Positions 1 to 10,583 are shown, counted from the stretch's first letter. The stretch is 64,000 bases of DNA from Gammaproteobacteria bacterium (GCA_030949385.1 JAUZSP010000003.1:248001-312000); one strand, 5' to 3'. Made by a program: numbers and translations. The notes: generated from the letters alone by a model not told the origin.

Positions 1-1
1 C

Positions 2-439
2 AACGCGCGTAAAGTGCGCCGTCTTTATAATGATCGCGTGATTGCCGGTTTTGCCGGTGGCACTGCCGATGCGTTTACTTTGTTTGAGCGTTTTGAAGCC
101 AAGTTGGAGATGTACTCGGGCAACTTGACCCGCGCAGCGGTGGAAATGGCCAAAGATTGGCGCACCGACCGTATGTTGCGTCGTTTGGAAGCCTTGTTGG
201 CGGTGGCGGATGCGGAGAGTTCTTTGGTGATTTCGGGCAACGGTGATGTGATTGATCCGGAACACGGTCTGATTGCCATCGGTTCTGGTGGCCCGTTTGC
301 CCAAGCGGCAGCGCAGGCGTTGTTGGAAAACAGCGAATTGAGTGCGCGCCAGATTGTTGAAAAGAGCCTCAATATTGCGGCGGATATCTGCATCTACACC
401 AATCACAACTTGACCATTGAGGTGCTGGAGACCGAGTAA
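2..439 (+). CDS. hslV: ATP-dependent protease subunit HslV (5' end outside window)
   Basis: Proteolytic subunit of the HslUV (ClpYQ) cytoplasmic protease, a proteasome-like dodecamer fed by the HslU ATPase. The open frame runs from base 2, so the N-terminal catalytic threonine and about the first 30 residues lie upstream of the window. What is visible matches HslV closely: the KVRRLYND start, the [17 protein letters not shown] block, [28 protein letters not shown] and the ICIYTNH tail. A GTG at 14 is internal, not the start. hslU begins 69 bases downstream, so the two probably form one operon. Identification is secure; only the 5' end is missing. Confidence 0.96.
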   Translation, partial: NARKVRRLYNDRVIAGFAGGTADAFTLFERFEAKLEMYSGNLTRAAVEMAKDWRTDRMLRRLEALLAVADAESSLVISGNGDVIDPEHGLIAIGSGGPFAQAAAQALLENSELSARQIVEKSLNIAADICIYTNHNLTIEVLETE

Positions 440-508
440 GGTCTCTTACCTTTTAGACATTCAGTTTGTTTGAATTGCATTTTACCCCCTAGGAAGTGTG
501 TTAAAGCT

Positions 509-1840
509 ATGTCACAGATGACTCCGAGAGAGATTGTTCAAGAGTTGGACAAACACATCATTGGCCAAAACGCCGCCAAACGCGCGGTGGCTATTGCCCT
601 GCGTAATCGCTGGCGTCGCCAGCAGGTGGACATCAGCCTGCGCAATGAAATTACGCCGAAAAATATTTTGATGATCGGTCCGACGGGGGTGGGTAAGACC
701 GAAATCGCTCGTCGGCTGGCAAAACTGGCCAATGCGCCGTTTATCAAAGTGGAAGCGACTAAGTTCACCGAAGTGGGCTATGTCGGGCGTGATGTTGAGT
801 CGATTGTGCGCGATCTGATGGATGTGGCGATTAAAGTGACCCGTGAGCAGGAGATGGAAAAGGTTCAGTTTCGCGCCGAAGAGGCAGCGGAAGAGCGCAT
901 TCTTGATGCTTTGTTGCCACCTTCACACGATGAGTTTGGTAATAAAGAGCGTTCCAGCGAAAACGGCACACGGCAGAAATTTCGCAAGATGTTGCGTGAA
1001 CATAAATTAGATGAGCGTGAGATTGAGATTGATCTGCTCGCACCCAGCATGGGGGTGGAGATTATGGCTCCTCCCGGCATGGAAGAGATGACCCAGCAGT
1101 TGCAGGGTCTATTTCAGAACATGGGCAATCAGCAGAGCAAAAGCCGCAAATTAAACGTGGCCGAAGCGTTCAAGCTGCTCACCGATGAGGAAGCGGGCAA
1201 ACTGGTCAATGAAGAGGAGATCAAGCTCAAGGCGTTGGACAACGTGGAGCAGAACGGCATCGTTTTTCTGGATGAGATTGATAAAGTCACTCGTCGTGGC
1301 GAGCAGAGTGGCGGCGATGTTTCTCGTGAAGGGGTGCAGCGGGATCTGCTGCCGTTGGTGGAGGGCTGTACGGTCTCGACCAAGTTTGGCATGGTGAAAA
1401 CCGACCACATCTTGTTTATCGCTTCGGGCGCGTTTCATCTGGCCAAACCTTCGGATCTGATTCCTGAATTGCAGGGTCGTCTGCCGATTCGAGTGGAATT
1501 GCAGGCGCTCAACAGCGACGACTTTGTTCGCATTCTGACCGAACCCGATGCCTCCTTGACCGAACAATACAGCGCGTTGATGGAGACCGAAGGCGTGCCG
1601 TTGAGTTTTACCACAGAAGGCATTCAACGCATTGCTGAAGCGGCGTGGCAAGTAAACGAGCGCACAGAAAACATCGGTGCCCGTCGCCTGCATACGGTGA
1701 TGGAGCGATTGCTGGAAGAAGCCTCCTTTGCAGCGGCAGATCTGCCCTCGGGAGAATCAATTAAGGTGGATGTGGCCTACGTCGATCAGCACTTGGGTAA
1801 CTTGGTGCAGGACGAAGATTTGAGCCGCTACATCCTATAG
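509..1840 (+). CDS. hslU: HslU, ATPase and unfoldase of the HslUV protease
   Basis: AAA+ unfoldase that delivers substrates to HslV. From ATG 509 it has 443 residues, the usual length. That start ([10 protein letters not shown]) follows an AGGAAG ribosome site at 491-496; an upstream in-frame start at 470 would add 13 non-conserved residues. Visible features are the Walker [10 protein letters not shown] (about residue 57), the pore loop GYVG (about 91), the central I-domain (about 110-240), Walker B FLDEIDK (about 252), and the sensor region with GARRL near the C-terminus. The protein ends in the typical DEDLSRYIL tail that docks into HslV. Confidence 0.97.
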   Translation: MSQMTPREIVQELDKHIIGQNAAKRAVAIALRNRWRRQQVDISLRNEITPKNILMIGPTGVGKTEIARRLAKLANAPFIKVEATKFTEVGYVGRDVESIVRDLMDVAIKVTREQEMEKVQFRAEEAAEERILDALLPPSHDEFGNKERSSENGTRQKFRKMLREHKLDEREIEIDLLAPSMGVEIMAPPGMEEMTQQLQGLFQNMGNQQSKSRKLNVAEAFKLLTDEEAGKLVNEEEIKLKALDNVEQNGIVFLDEIDKVTRRGEQSGGDVSREGVQRDLLPLVEGCTVSTKFGMVKTDHILFIASGAFHLAKPSDLIPELQGRLPIRVELQALNSDDFVRILTEPDASLTEQYSALMETEGVPLSFTTEGIQRIAEAAWQVNERTENIGARRLHTVMERLLEEASFAAADLPSGESIKVDVAYVDQHLGNLVQDEDLSRYIL

Positions 1841-1867
1841 CGAGTTTTACTTTTTGGAGTTATTGTT

Positions 1868-2236
1868 ATGCCTAAACCTACTGATATTACCTACCACAGC
1901 ACCTCTCGCATGTTGGATTTAACCTTTGATGACGGTTATTCATGCAGTTTGAGTGCAGAGTATTTGCGTGTGTTTTCCCCTTCGGCTGAAGTACAGGGGC
2001 ACGGTCCTGGTCAAGGGGTGCTGCAATACGGCAAACAAGATGTGATGATTAAGGGCATTGAGCCGGTGGGCAATTACGCGCTGTTGTTCCGCTTTGATGA
2101 CAACCACGAGACGGGGATTTTCTCTTGGGAATATTTGCATCGTTTGGGGGAAAATGCCGATGCCAACTGGGAAGATTACCTGCAACGTTTGGCTGCCGAT
2201 GGCAAAAAACGCGATATGAATGAAGGCTCTGTTTAA
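1868..2236 (+). CDS. DUF971 (GBBH-like N-terminal domain) protein
   Basis: A 122-residue cytoplasmic protein made of one DUF971 domain, the fold also found at the N-terminus of gamma-butyrobetaine hydroxylases. Typical features are the early LDLTFDDG block, YLRVFSPSAEVQGHG in the middle and FSWEYLHRLG near residue 90. A GGAG ribosome site lies at 1856-1859. The gene sits between hslU and ubiE, a common gammaproteobacterial order. The molecular role of stand-alone DUF971 proteins is not established, although some relatives are linked to iron-sulfur cluster assembly. The family call is firm and the function is unknown. Confidence 0.85.
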   Translation: MPKPTDITYHSTSRMLDLTFDDGYSCSLSAEYLRVFSPSAEVQGHGPGQGVLQYGKQDVMIKGIEPVGNYALLFRFDDNHETGIFSWEYLHRLGENADANWEDYLQRLAADGKKRDMNEGSV

Positions 2237-2269
2237 GGGTCGAGTGTTACTGTGTAAGCCGAGTAGATT

Positions 2270-3013
2270 ATGAAAAAGCAGACGCATTTTGGTTACCAGA
2301 AGGTGGCCGCCGAAGAGAAAGCGGGCAAAGTGGCGGAGGTATTTCACTCGGTGGCGAGTAAATACGATGTCATGAACGATCTGATGTCGATGGGTGTGCA
2401 TCGAGTCTGGAAACGTTTTGCCATCGGTCAATCGGGGGTCAGAGCGGGGCATCGGGTGTTGGATTTGGCTGGTGGTACCGGTGATTTGGCGGCTAAGTTG
2501 GCGGATCGAGTTGGCCCGAGTGGCGAGGTGATTTTGTCGGATATCAACGCCTCGATGCTGCTGGAGGGGCGAGATCGTCTGATTGAAGCGGGCAAGATCA
2601 ACAATACGCGGGTGGTGCAAGCCAATGCGGAATGTTTGCCTTTTCCAGACAACTATTTCAACTGCATCACCATCGCTTTTGGTTTGCGTAACGTCACGGA
2701 CAAAGACAAAGCGTTGCGTTCCATGTTGCGGGTTTTGAAACCTGGTGGGCGTCTGCTGGTGCTGGAGTTTTCTAAACCGACGGCTCCGGCTCTTGCGCCT
2801 ATCTATGATTTTTACTCTTTTAAACTGCTGCCGTTGATGGGTAAAGTGGTGGCCAATGACGCAGAAAGTTACCGTTATTTGGCTGAATCCATTCGTATGC
2901 ACCCTGATCAAGACACATTAAAAGGCATGATGGCCAGTGCTGGTTTTGAACGCTGTGAATACTTTAACCTTAGCGGTGGCATTGTGGCGCTGCATCGAGG
3001 TTATAAGTTTTGA
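2270..3013 (+). CDS. ubiE: UbiE, ubiquinone/menaquinone C-methyltransferase
   Basis: SAM-dependent C-methyltransferase that acts on 2-polyprenyl-6-methoxy-1,4-benzoquinol (and demethylmenaquinol in menaquinone makers). Its 247 residues are near the family norm. Visible features are FGYQKV and [23 protein letters not shown] at the N-terminus, the SAM motif [11 protein letters not shown] (about 65), the acidic D of LSDINASML, and [34 protein letters not shown]. The end overlaps the TTG start of ubiJ by 4 bases (TTGA). With ubiJ and ubiB it forms the classical ubiquinone operon. Confidence 0.96.
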   Translation: MKKQTHFGYQKVAAEEKAGKVAEVFHSVASKYDVMNDLMSMGVHRVWKRFAIGQSGVRAGHRVLDLAGGTGDLAAKLADRVGPSGEVILSDINASMLLEGRDRLIEAGKINNTRVVQANAECLPFPDNYFNCITIAFGLRNVTDKDKALRSMLRVLKPGGRLLVLEFSKPTAPALAPIYDFYSFKLLPLMGKVVANDAESYRYLAESIRMHPDQDTLKGMMASAGFERCEYFNLSGGIVALHRGYKF

Positions 3014-3630
3014 TCCTGCCGGATCCGTTGATTGATCTAATTGAAACTGCGTTTAATGCTCTGTTGGAGTTGGATGAAGGGGTGGCTCCTCGTCTGCGGG
3101 CGATGCAAGGCAAGGTTATTACGGTGCAGATCGACGGTCTTGATCTGCGTCTGCATTTTGCCCCTCAGGCTTCGGGTATGCAGTTGTTGAAATCCTTTCA
3201 AGGGTTGTCTGATACCTTGATTTCAGGTACGCCTTTCTCTTTGTTGTCGTTAAAAAGCCAGCCGGGTCGCGCTCTGTTTCGTGGTGAGGTTTCTATTCAG
3301 GGTGATGTGACGTTGGGTAAAAAATTCAATCGTCTGTTTGAGCAGTTGGATATTGATTGGCCTGAACACGTCTCGTTTTTGTTTGGTGATTTTGTTACCT
3401 ATCAACTGGAGCGCGGTGTCAAACAGCTGAAAGACTGGGGCGCGCGCAGTGGTCATTCTGTGCAGCAAGACATTGCAGATTACTTGCAAGAGGAGGCGGA
3501 GGCGCTGCCTACGTCTTATTGCGTTGAAGATTTTTTAGCGCAAATCGAAGCGTTACGCAGTGATACGGATCGTCTACAGGCACGGGTCGAACGTCTGCTG
3601 AATTTGTCTGTTAAGGAGTCTATCGAGTGA
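3010..3630 (+). CDS. ubiJ: UbiJ, SCP2-domain accessory factor for ubiquinone synthesis
   Basis: A 206-residue protein with an SCP2 lipid-binding domain in the first 110 or so residues ([41 protein letters not shown]). The C-terminal region (about 130-205) is predicted to be helical. UbiJ is an accessory lipid-binding protein of the soluble Ubi complex. The start is TTG at 3010, inside the ubiE stop, and the end overlaps ubiB's GTG by 4 bases, which points to translational coupling along ubiE-ubiJ-ubiB. Position and domain together make the call strong, although primary sequence conservation in this family is low. Confidence 0.9.
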   Translation: MILPDPLIDLIETAFNALLELDEGVAPRLRAMQGKVITVQIDGLDLRLHFAPQASGMQLLKSFQGLSDTLISGTPFSLLSLKSQPGRALFRGEVSIQGDVTLGKKFNRLFEQLDIDWPEHVSFLFGDFVTYQLERGVKQLKDWGARSGHSVQQDIADYLQEEAEALPTSYCVEDFLAQIEALRSDTDRLQARVERLLNLSVKESIE

Positions 3631-5303
3631 TCGGTCCGACACAAATTTTACGTTTGTTTCATATCAATCGAGTTTTGTTACGCCACGGCTTGGATGAGAT
3701 TGTGTTTGCGACTCACCTGTTTCGTCCGGTTCGTTTTCTGTTGCTGCTCTCGCCTTGGCACTGGTTTAAAACCGAACAGCGTTCTGCGCCGCGTGGGGTT
3801 CGGATTCGAAAAGCGTTGGAAGAGCTGGGACCGATTTTTATTAAATTTGGCCAACTGCTCTCTACCCGTCGCGACGTGTTGGACGATGACATTGCCGATG
3901 AGTTGGAAAAGTTACAGGATCGGGTGCCACCATTTGATGCCCAGCAGGCGCAAGAGCTGATTGAGGCGGCGTTGGGTGAGTCGGTTGAGCAGGCTTTTTC
4001 GGAGTTTGAAAAAATTCCGCTGGCCTCGGCTTCCATTGCTCAGGTACATGCGGCAACCTTGAAAGACGGTCGTGAAGTGGTGGTTAAAGTATTGCGCCCC
4101 GATATTTTGCAGGTGATCAAACGAGATGTGGCGCTGCTCTACATTGTGGCCGGTTTGGCGGAGCGTTTTTGGTCTGAAGGGCCGCGTCTGCGCCCTCGTG
4201 AGATCGTCGCCGAATACGAAAAGACCATTTTGGATGAGCTGGATCTGGTGCGTGAAGCGGGTAACGCCAATCAGTTGCGGCAGAATTTCATCAACTCTGA
4301 CATTCTCTACATTCCTGAAATCATCTGGCCGATGACGCACAAAAACGTCATGGTGATGGAGCGGATCTACGGGGTGCCGGTGAGTGATCTCAAAACTCTG
4401 CAAGCGCGTCAGATTGATTTTAAAATCTTGGCGGAACGGGGTGTGGAGACCTTTTTTACACAGGTGTTTCGGGATAATTTTTTCCATGCAGACATGCATC
4501 CAGGCAATGTGTTTGTTAATTGTGATGACCCACAAGATCCGAAATACATTGCAGTGGATTTTGGCATTGTGGGCAGTCTTTCACCGGACGATCAGCGTTA
4601 TTTGGCTGAGAATTTATTGGCCTTTTTTCATCGTGATTACAAACGGGTGGCGCAGCTGCATGTGGATTCGGGTTGGGTGCCGGTGGGGACGCGGGTGGAT
4701 GAGTTTGAGGCGGCGATTCGCACCGTTTGTGAGCCGATTTTTGAACGCCCCCTGAAAGAGATCTCTTTTGGGCAGTTGCTGGTGCGTCTGTTCCAGACCG
4801 CGCGCCGCTTTGATATGACCGTGCAGCCGCAGTTGGTGCTGCTGGAAAAGACCTTGCTGAACATCGAAGGTTTGGGGCGACAGCTCTACCCTGATTTGGA
4901 TTTGTGGCAGACCGCCAAACCCTTTTTGGAACGCTGGATGAGCGAGCAAGTGGGGCCGAGAGCGGTATTTAACTCGATTAAGCAGGAGCTGCCCATCTGG
5001 GGTGAGGCGCTGCCAAAATTGCCGGGTTTGCTCTATGAATTATTGCAACACGCGCACGAAGATCGCCTTAAAGCCAGCTCGCAGGTGGATGAGTTGGCGC
5101 GTTTGCGCTTGGAGATGCGCCAAGCCAATCGGCGCAGCGTTTTGGCCATTATTGGGGTGGGTTTGCTTGTGAGTGCGGCGGTTATTTTTGGTCTGGACGG
5201 GTATCAGCCGTTGATGTTAGCCGGTGCGCCCTTGGTGAGCTGGGCATTGGGTTTGGCGGGTGGTGTGTTGTTGGTCTCGGCTTTGTCTGAGGTGAGAGAT
5301 TAG
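3627..5303 (+). CDS. ubiB: UbiB, ABC1/ADCK-type atypical kinase for ubiquinone synthesis
   Basis: Membrane-associated ADCK-family protein needed for ubiquinone biosynthesis. Its 558 residues are normal for UbiB. Visible features are the KxGQ motif [11 protein letters not shown] (about residue 72), the nucleotide-loop substitute ASASIAQVH with the family's Ala-rich loop (about 131), VVKVLRPD with the conserved lysine, HADMHPGN (catalytic loop, about 289), and VDFGIVG, the DFG equivalent (about 311). Two C-terminal hydrophobic segments (about 500-555) form the membrane anchor. It starts at GTG 3627, overlapping the ubiJ stop. Confidence 0.95.
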   Translation: MIGPTQILRLFHINRVLLRHGLDEIVFATHLFRPVRFLLLLSPWHWFKTEQRSAPRGVRIRKALEELGPIFIKFGQLLSTRRDVLDDDIADELEKLQDRVPPFDAQQAQELIEAALGESVEQAFSEFEKIPLASASIAQVHAATLKDGREVVVKVLRPDILQVIKRDVALLYIVAGLAERFWSEGPRLRPREIVAEYEKTILDELDLVREAGNANQLRQNFINSDILYIPEIIWPMTHKNVMVMERIYGVPVSDLKTLQARQIDFKILAERGVETFFTQVFRDNFFHADMHPGNVFVNCDDPQDPKYIAVDFGIVGSLSPDDQRYLAENLLAFFHRDYKRVAQLHVDSGWVPVGTRVDEFEAAIRTVCEPIFERPLKEISFGQLLVRLFQTARRFDMTVQPQLVLLEKTLLNIEGLGRQLYPDLDLWQTAKPFLERWMSEQVGPRAVFNSIKQELPIWGEALPKLPGLLYELLQHAHEDRLKASSQVDELARLRLEMRQANRRSVLAIIGVGLLVSAAVIFGLDGYQPLMLAGAPLVSWALGLAGGVLLVSALSEVRD

Positions 5304-5355
5304 TTATATTGGCCTGTTATAACGTTTGTTTAGCAGCCATGTAAGGTCAAATACC

Positions 5356-5667
5356 ATGTCCAGTGTTTTATTTTCTCGTTCATTGGTTTTGCCGGTTTCA
5401 GCGCATAAAGTGGTTAAAGTTCAGGCGTTAAGCCGAGTTGTTGCGATCACAGAGCAGCAAACGGCTGTGGTGAGACTTCCTGTAGAAACAGACTTTTCTG
5501 GTGAATACATTGCACTGGAGAAGCCTGATTGTGCAGCTGGATCGGCGCGTATTTTGAGTGATCGGCTGGCAAGTATTGATAAAAAATTGGATTTTTATCT
5601 GCAACATCAAGCGCTTGAGATTAGGTCTCGTGCTTCGTTAGGTTTAAATATTGACTGCTTACTCTGA
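5356..5667 (+). CDS. hypothetical small protein
   Basis: A 103-residue frame starting at ATG 5356 with an AAGG ribosome site at 5343-5346. The composition is protein-like, with a valine-rich first half and a lysine/leucine helix near SIDKKLDFYLQHQALEIRSR. I see no signal peptide, membrane segment or known motif. It follows ubiB by 52 bases and runs 9 bases into the 3' end of the convergent iron-permease gene. I do not recognise the family. It could be a lineage-specific gene or a chance frame. Confidence 0.45.
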   Translation: MSSVLFSRSLVLPVSAHKVVKVQALSRVVAITEQQTAVVRLPVETDFSGEYIALEKPDCAAGSARILSDRLASIDKKLDFYLQHQALEIRSRASLGLNIDCLL

Positions 5668-7599
5668 TGTCGGCTGTGTGCTCTGTTTCATCTTGGCTCG
5701 ATTTTTCAACAGCAACAGAAGAGTGAAAAGCAGCAGGCCTCCTTGCAGCAATAAACCTTGCATATTTGGATAGATTCCCAATAGTTCAATAGTAGGTAGA
5801 TCAATAGGAGTTAGTGGTAAATTGCCACTTTTTTGCAGAGCAGAAATGCCTTTGCCGATAAAAATCGTGCTGACCATTAACATGCAGAGCGTACCTGCTC
5901 GCAGGGCGGAGAGGGAGGTGATGTTGTAACAGAGTCGCTGTAGCAGCCAGAGTATGATGGTGAAGACAATTAAAGCGCTGATAAAGCCCAGCAGGATTAG
6001 ACTTTGACCCTCAAGGTTGGTTTGGTTCCAAAGGCTGGGATAGGCCAATAGCAGTTCAAAAATATCTCGGTAAGCCACCACAAAGACCAAGATAAACATG
6101 CTTGATAAGACTTTATCACTGAGTTTTTTTTCGCCATTTTTCTCCTGTGGGTGTTTCTGATGTGTTTCGTTGTTAAGGGTTAAGGCATTATAAATCAGTA
6201 AGATGGTGGCTAGAAGGGCGGTGAAGAATTCTTTGGTCTCATTACCAGAACCGAGGGAAAGGTTTAACTCTTTGGCAAAAAACCAAGTCATAATGCTGAG
6301 TATCAAAGCACTGACCAGACTGAGATAAAGCCGGTGATAAACACCAGATGTGGTGGTTTTTAACAGCAGCATGGTGACAATCAGAATAATTAACAGGGCT
6401 TCAAAGGCTTCTTCTAACAGCAGCAGTAAGGCATTTTTATAGGCCGTTGTAGCATCAATCAGAGTCGTGGAGAGTCTCTGTTCGGTTTTTTGTAATTGAT
6501 TATCAAGTGTTTCAACTTGCTGTTGGAGCTGTGATAAATGTTTGCCGCTGCGAATTGATTTACGATAATAGATCATATTGACTTCAATATCGCGTAGCAG
6601 GCGTGGGTCGATGGCTCTTAAGTTGTCTTCCACTGGCTCAAAACCTTGCAGGTAAGCATCTACTGCCAGTTGGTAGGCTTCTTGTTTATCACCGTGCTGG
6701 TAGGCATGCAGGCTGTTTTGCAGTATGTGGCGTGCTTTGTTTAGCGGTGAGTCGGAGTCGCTAAAAAACAGCACTCTTGGGTTTGAGCGTAGAAAAGCCA
6801 GCAGAGAAAGGCTCTGGTCGCCGTATTTTTCTGTGACTTGATTCGGGGTCAGAGTGGCGAGAGTTTGGGGATTTGATAGCGGATGTTGTGCGCCGAGGGT
6901 TCGCCAGAGCTTCTGCCCTTGTTGATATTCTGTTTCGCTGGCTCCCATTTGCCCGACATAAAAGGCCAGACTCCAGCGTTCAAGGTTACTGAGCTGTGGA
7001 TAGGCCTGCATGGCACTGTGATCAACACCCATGGTGATGGTGCTGTAGAGGCCATATAGGGTGCGTTCCAGATAACGCTCTCGGTGCAAAAAATTGATGG
7101 GAGGCGGGGAGAGTGTGGCTGCTAGAGGGCCGTTACCGTCTCCTTGTTTGCCATGACACTGGGCACATTCTTGAATGAAAATGTGCTCGGCTTGCTCCAT
7201 ATCCAATTGTGAGTTGGGTACGACGATGACATTAAACTGATTGATCAATTCAAAGCGCAGCTTGCCGATTAGATTGCTTATGATTGTGCTGTTTTGTTTC
7301 TCTTTGATACGTTGACGCAGGTTTAAGGCGAGAGAAACGATTTCACTTTGGCGGCGACCAACAGGGAGTAGCTCTGCCAAAACAACAACGGTATCCGAAA
7401 ATTCCAACATCTCCTTGTATTCGCTACGATTTACAATTATTCCATTGTGAATCGCTTCCGGATAGTCGATAGCAACGTAATCGATCATCTGTAACAGTCG
7501 TTGTGCTTTGGGGCTAGGAGATGCAACGGCACTGATATTGACGAGTAACAGCAGTAAAAATAAAATTCTTGGTATTTTCATGATGGACAGTACGTTCAT
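5659..7599 (-). CDS. cytochrome c / FTR1-type iron permease fusion
   Basis: A 646-residue membrane protein joining an exported cytochrome c domain to an FTR1-like iron permease. In order it has a signal peptide (hydrophobic run at about 10-25), a helical extracytoplasmic region, a single heme-binding CAQCH (about 145) in a class I cytochrome context, another periplasmic helical stretch with a Gln-rich coiled-coil (about 355-385), then about seven hydrophobic segments (395-635). Such fusions are known from ferrous-iron uptake systems, where the heme probably assists iron oxidation before permeation. The two REXXE-type iron motifs are altered: the first reads EEAFE and the second RDIFE. The partners EfeO and EfeB are not in the window. 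Confidence 0.82.
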   Translation of the reverse strand: MNVLSIMKIPRILFLLLLLVNISAVASPSPKAQRLLQMIDYVAIDYPEAIHNGIIVNRSEYKEMLEFSDTVVVLAELLPVGRRQSEIVSLALNLRQRIKEKQNSTIISNLIGKLRFELINQFNVIVVPNSQLDMEQAEHIFIQECAQCHGKQGDGNGPLAATLSPPPINFLHRERYLERTLYGLYSTITMGVDHSAMQAYPQLSNLERWSLAFYVGQMGASETEYQQGQKLWRTLGAQHPLSNPQTLATLTPNQVTEKYGDQSLSLLAFLRSNPRVLFFSDSDSPLNKARHILQNSLHAYQHGDKQEAYQLAVDAYLQGFEPVEDNLRAIDPRLLRDIEVNMIYYRKSIRSGKHLSQLQQQVETLDNQLQKTEQRLSTTLIDATTAYKNALLLLLEEAFEALLIILIVTMLLLKTTTSGVYHRLYLSLVSALILSIMTWFFAKELNLSLGSGNETKEFFTALLATILLIYNALTLNNETHQKHPQEKNGEKKLSDKVLSSMFILVFVVAYRDIFELLLAYPSLWNQTNLEGQSLILLGFISALIVFTIILWLLQRLCYNITSLSALRAGTLCMLMVSTIFIGKGISALQKSGNLPLTPIDLPTIELLGIYPNMQGLLLQGGLLLFTLLLLLKNRAKMKQSTQPTSE

Positions 7600-7701
7600 A
7601 GAGCAAGAGTAACTGGGGCTTGATAGTAGAGAGTTTATTCTTGCACAGCAAATAGGTTAAAACCAACAGGGTCTTTGTCGCAGGGCTAAAGTAGGCTTTT
7701 G

Positions 7702-8214
7702 TTAGGATGTCAATTGATGTACCTTTTTTAAGGTAAGTTGTTGAAGTTGTTTTATTTTTTTTATATTACCCATTCTTTTTTCAAGATAATCCAACAAGCT
7801 GAGAGCCTCTTGGTAGGCAATGACAGCGGTTTTATCGCGTTTTTGGGTGAGCTGTAGATTGGCAAATGTAATTAAATTCAGTGCCAGTCGATGTTTGTTT
7901 TTGTCGTTATCTTGTTTCTGGTGCAGGCGGCGACGGATTTGCAGAGCGATTTTGCAGTAATGTAGAGCACGGCTGGACTGTTTTTGTTGGCGATAGAGGG
8001 TGGAGATTTTTTCTAAAATTCGGCCTAAATTCAGCAATATTTCCGCTTTATCACCGTCTCTAAGGTGACGTTCTTGTTCCAGTTCTAGGGCATTTTGGTA
8101 ATGGGTATGTGCCTCTTTTGGGCGATTGTGCAGGGCAGCACGTTGTCCTTGTTGGCAGAGCTGTAAAGAGTGTTGTTGAGTTTTGTGTCTGGTGTTGCTC
8201 TGTTCTGTTGCCAT
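7702..8214 (-). CDS. TPR-like helical repeat protein
   Basis: About 170 residues from the preferred start (MATEQSN); in-frame ATGs further upstream (8226, 8289) are possible, and no start has a good ribosome site. It is mostly helical and basic, with tetratricopeptide-like repeats: A-x3-YQNALELEQ (about 40), ALHYCKIALQIRRRL (about 95), and AVIAYQEALSLLDYLEKR (about 140). No signal peptide is seen from this start. TPR proteins usually mediate protein contacts. The partner is not evident, and the gene is transcribed away from uvrD. The family call is moderate; the function is unknown. Confidence 0.6.
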   Translation of the reverse strand: MATEQSNTRHKTQQHSLQLCQQGQRAALHNRPKEAHTHYQNALELEQERHLRDGDKAEILLNLGRILEKISTLYRQQKQSSRALHYCKIALQIRRRLHQKQDNDKNKHRLALNLITFANLQLTQKRDKTAVIAYQEALSLLDYLEKRMGNIKKIKQLQQLTLKKVHQLTS

Positions 8215-8342
8215 GATTGCCAACATAAGGTTGCAGTGAGGAGTCCAGTGTATGCCTTTTTTGCACGGAAATCTGTGCCGTTGGATCACAGTTTTGTTGC
8301 CGAACAGGCTCTTGGCAGCCGCTTTTGTTACACTGCTTCGTC

Positions 8343-10514
8343 ATGGAAACCTCAACTTTATTAGACCGTTTAAACGACGCGCAACGGCGTGCGGTGAGTG
8401 CCGCTGCCGATCAGCATTTGCTGGTGTTGGCCGGAGCGGGCAGCGGTAAAACCCGCGTTTTGACTCATCGCATGGCGTGGTTGTGTCAACAACATCACCT
8501 TTCGCCTTACAGTTTATTGGCTGTGACCTTTACCAACAAAGCCGCAGCCGAGATGCGCTCGCGTCTCGGCGAGCTGTTGCAGATGCCCGTCAGTGGCCTC
8601 TGGGTGGGAACGTTTCACGGTTTGGCGCATCGCCTGTTGCGCCTGCATTGGCAAGAGGCGGGGCTGCCGCAGAACTTTCAGATCATCGACAGCGACGATC
8701 AACTGCGCTTGGCAAAACGCATCGTCAAAGAGCTGGGCTTGGATGACAAACGCTGGCCACCGAAACAGGCGGTCTGGTTTATCAATGCGCGCAAAGAAGA
8801 GGGGCGGCGAGCCGCGCATTTGGAGGCGCACGGCAACCCCATTGATCAAGGTTGGATTCGTATTTATCTGGCTTATGAAGCCGCTTGCCAGCGCGGTGGG
8901 CAGGTGGATTTTGCCGAACTGCTGCTGCGGGTGGTGGAGCTGCTGCGTGACAACGACAGCCTGCGTGGACATTATCAAAACCGCTTCAGTCACCTGTTGG
9001 TGGATGAATTTCAAGACAGCAACGAGCTGCAATACGCTTGGTTGCAACTGCTGACTGGGGAGCACGGTACGCTGTTTGCCGTCGGCGATGACGATCAATC
9101 CATTTACGGTTGGCGTGGCGCTAAAGTCGCCAATCTGCTCAATTTTGAGCAAGATCTTAAAGGCTCAGAGGTGATCCGACTGGAACAGAATTACCGCTCC
9201 ACGGCGGTGATTCTGAAAGCGGCCAACGCCTTGATCAGCAACAACGACAACCGGCTCGGCAAAGAACTCTGGACGGCGGGAGACGAAGGCGAACCGTTGA
9301 CCCTTTACACCGCTTACGATGAACGGGACGAAGCGCGTTTTGTTTGTCAGCAGGTGCAAAATTGGGTAGATAATGGCGGGCGGCGCGATGAGATGGCGGT
9401 GTTGTACCGCTCCAATGCACAATCGAGGGTCTTTGAGGAGGCGTTGATTTCGGCGGCCATCCCTTATCGTGTTTACGGCGGTCTGCGCTTTTTTGAACGC
9501 GCTGAGATCAAAGACAGCTTGGCTTATTTGCGTCTGTTGAATAACCCGCACGATGACATCTCTTTTGAACGTGCGGTAAACCATCCGCCCCGTGGCATCG
9601 GGATTCGCACCGTGGAGCAGATTCGGCTGCAGGCGCAGCAGGGGCCGGTCTCCTTGTGGGAAGCCACGGAGCAGTTGTTGGCTGCCAAGAGCTTGAGAGG
9701 TCGAGCCGCCAGTGCCTTGGCCGGTTTCCTAACGGTGATGGAGCAGATCAATACGCGCTGCAACGGCTTGGATCTGGGCGCACAGGTGGAACAGGTGGTG
9801 GAAGGCAGCGGCCTGAAAATTCACTTCGAAAAAGATCGCAGCGACAAAGGCCGCGCGCGAGTGGAGAATTTACAAGAATTAGTCGGAGCGGCAGGTTCTT
9901 TTCAGGGCGATGCCCATGCAGAGATGTCGCCACTGGATGCCTTTTTGGCACACGCCGCTTTGGAAGCCGGTGAGACTCAAGGCGGTGAGTGGGAGGATTG
10001 TCTGCAATTGATGACCCTGCATTCGGCTAAGGGGTTGGAGTTTCCGGTGGTCTTTATGGTGGGTATTGAGGAGGGTCTGTTTCCCCATCAGCGCAGCTTG
10101 GAAGAGCCAAAACAGTTGGAGGAGGAGCGCCGCCTCTGTTATGTGGGCATCACCCGCGCACGACAGCAGCTTTATCTTTGCCACGCTGAAAATCGTCGTC
10201 TTTACGGTCGTGAGTTGTATCCGCAGCCGTCGCGCTTTTTAGAGGAGCTGCCTGCCGAATGTCTGCAAGAGTTGCGACCGCGCTTGAATGTGCGTCGTCC
10301 GGTTTATCGGAGCGCGGCTTCAAGTCAAGCCGCTGCACCCACGCCCCGAGGCAGAGGCCAAGGGGTGGGTAAACGAGTACGGCACAGCAAGTTTGGTGAG
10401 GGGGTTGTCACCGACACTGAAGGACAGGGCGATCATGCGCGAGTGCAGGTTAACTTTGCCACAGCGGGCAGCAAGTGGTTGGTGTTGTCTTACGCCAAGC
10501 TGGAGTATTTGTAG
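8343..10514 (+). CDS. uvrD: UvrD, DNA helicase II
   Basis: Superfamily 1 3'-5' DNA helicase used in nucleotide-excision and mismatch repair. From ATG 8343 (METSTLLDRLND) it has 723 residues. The helicase motifs appear in order: Walker A AGAGSGKTRVL (about 30), motif Ia TFTNKAAAEMR, motif II DEFQDSN (about 223), motif III GDDDQSIYGWRGA (about 248), motif IV EQNYRST, motif V TLHSAKGLEFPVVF (about 560) and motif VI EERRLCYVGITRARQQL. The C-terminal VRHSKFGEGVV block is the UvrD/PcrA tail that contacts RNA polymerase. The alternative upstream start at 8325 adds six non-conserved residues. Confidence 0.97.
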   Translation: METSTLLDRLNDAQRRAVSAAADQHLLVLAGAGSGKTRVLTHRMAWLCQQHHLSPYSLLAVTFTNKAAAEMRSRLGELLQMPVSGLWVGTFHGLAHRLLRLHWQEAGLPQNFQIIDSDDQLRLAKRIVKELGLDDKRWPPKQAVWFINARKEEGRRAAHLEAHGNPIDQGWIRIYLAYEAACQRGGQVDFAELLLRVVELLRDNDSLRGHYQNRFSHLLVDEFQDSNELQYAWLQLLTGEHGTLFAVGDDDQSIYGWRGAKVANLLNFEQDLKGSEVIRLEQNYRSTAVILKAANALISNNDNRLGKELWTAGDEGEPLTLYTAYDERDEARFVCQQVQNWVDNGGRRDEMAVLYRSNAQSRVFEEALISAAIPYRVYGGLRFFERAEIKDSLAYLRLLNNPHDDISFERAVNHPPRGIGIRTVEQIRLQAQQGPVSLWEATEQLLAAKSLRGRAASALAGFLTVMEQINTRCNGLDLGAQVEQVVEGSGLKIHFEKDRSDKGRARVENLQELVGAAGSFQGDAHAEMSPLDAFLAHAALEAGETQGGEWEDCLQLMTLHSAKGLEFPVVFMVGIEEGLFPHQRSLEEPKQLEEERRLCYVGITRARQQLYLCHAENRRLYGRELYPQPSRFLEELPAECLQELRPRLNVRRPVYRSAASSQAAAPTPRGRGQGVGKRVRHSKFGEGVVTDTEGQGDHARVQVNFATAGSKWLVLSYAKLEYL

Positions 10515-10583
10515 ATCAACTGTTATTGCTAAAAATGTGTTGTGTAGATGAAGATTCGTAGGGTGTTTGTCTTTTGAGTATGG

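Noticed and set aside
1940-2911. Long antisense frame across the DUF971 and ubiE genes
   Set aside because: A shadow of two well-supported genes; its composition is His/Gln/Arg-rich as expected for antisense reading.
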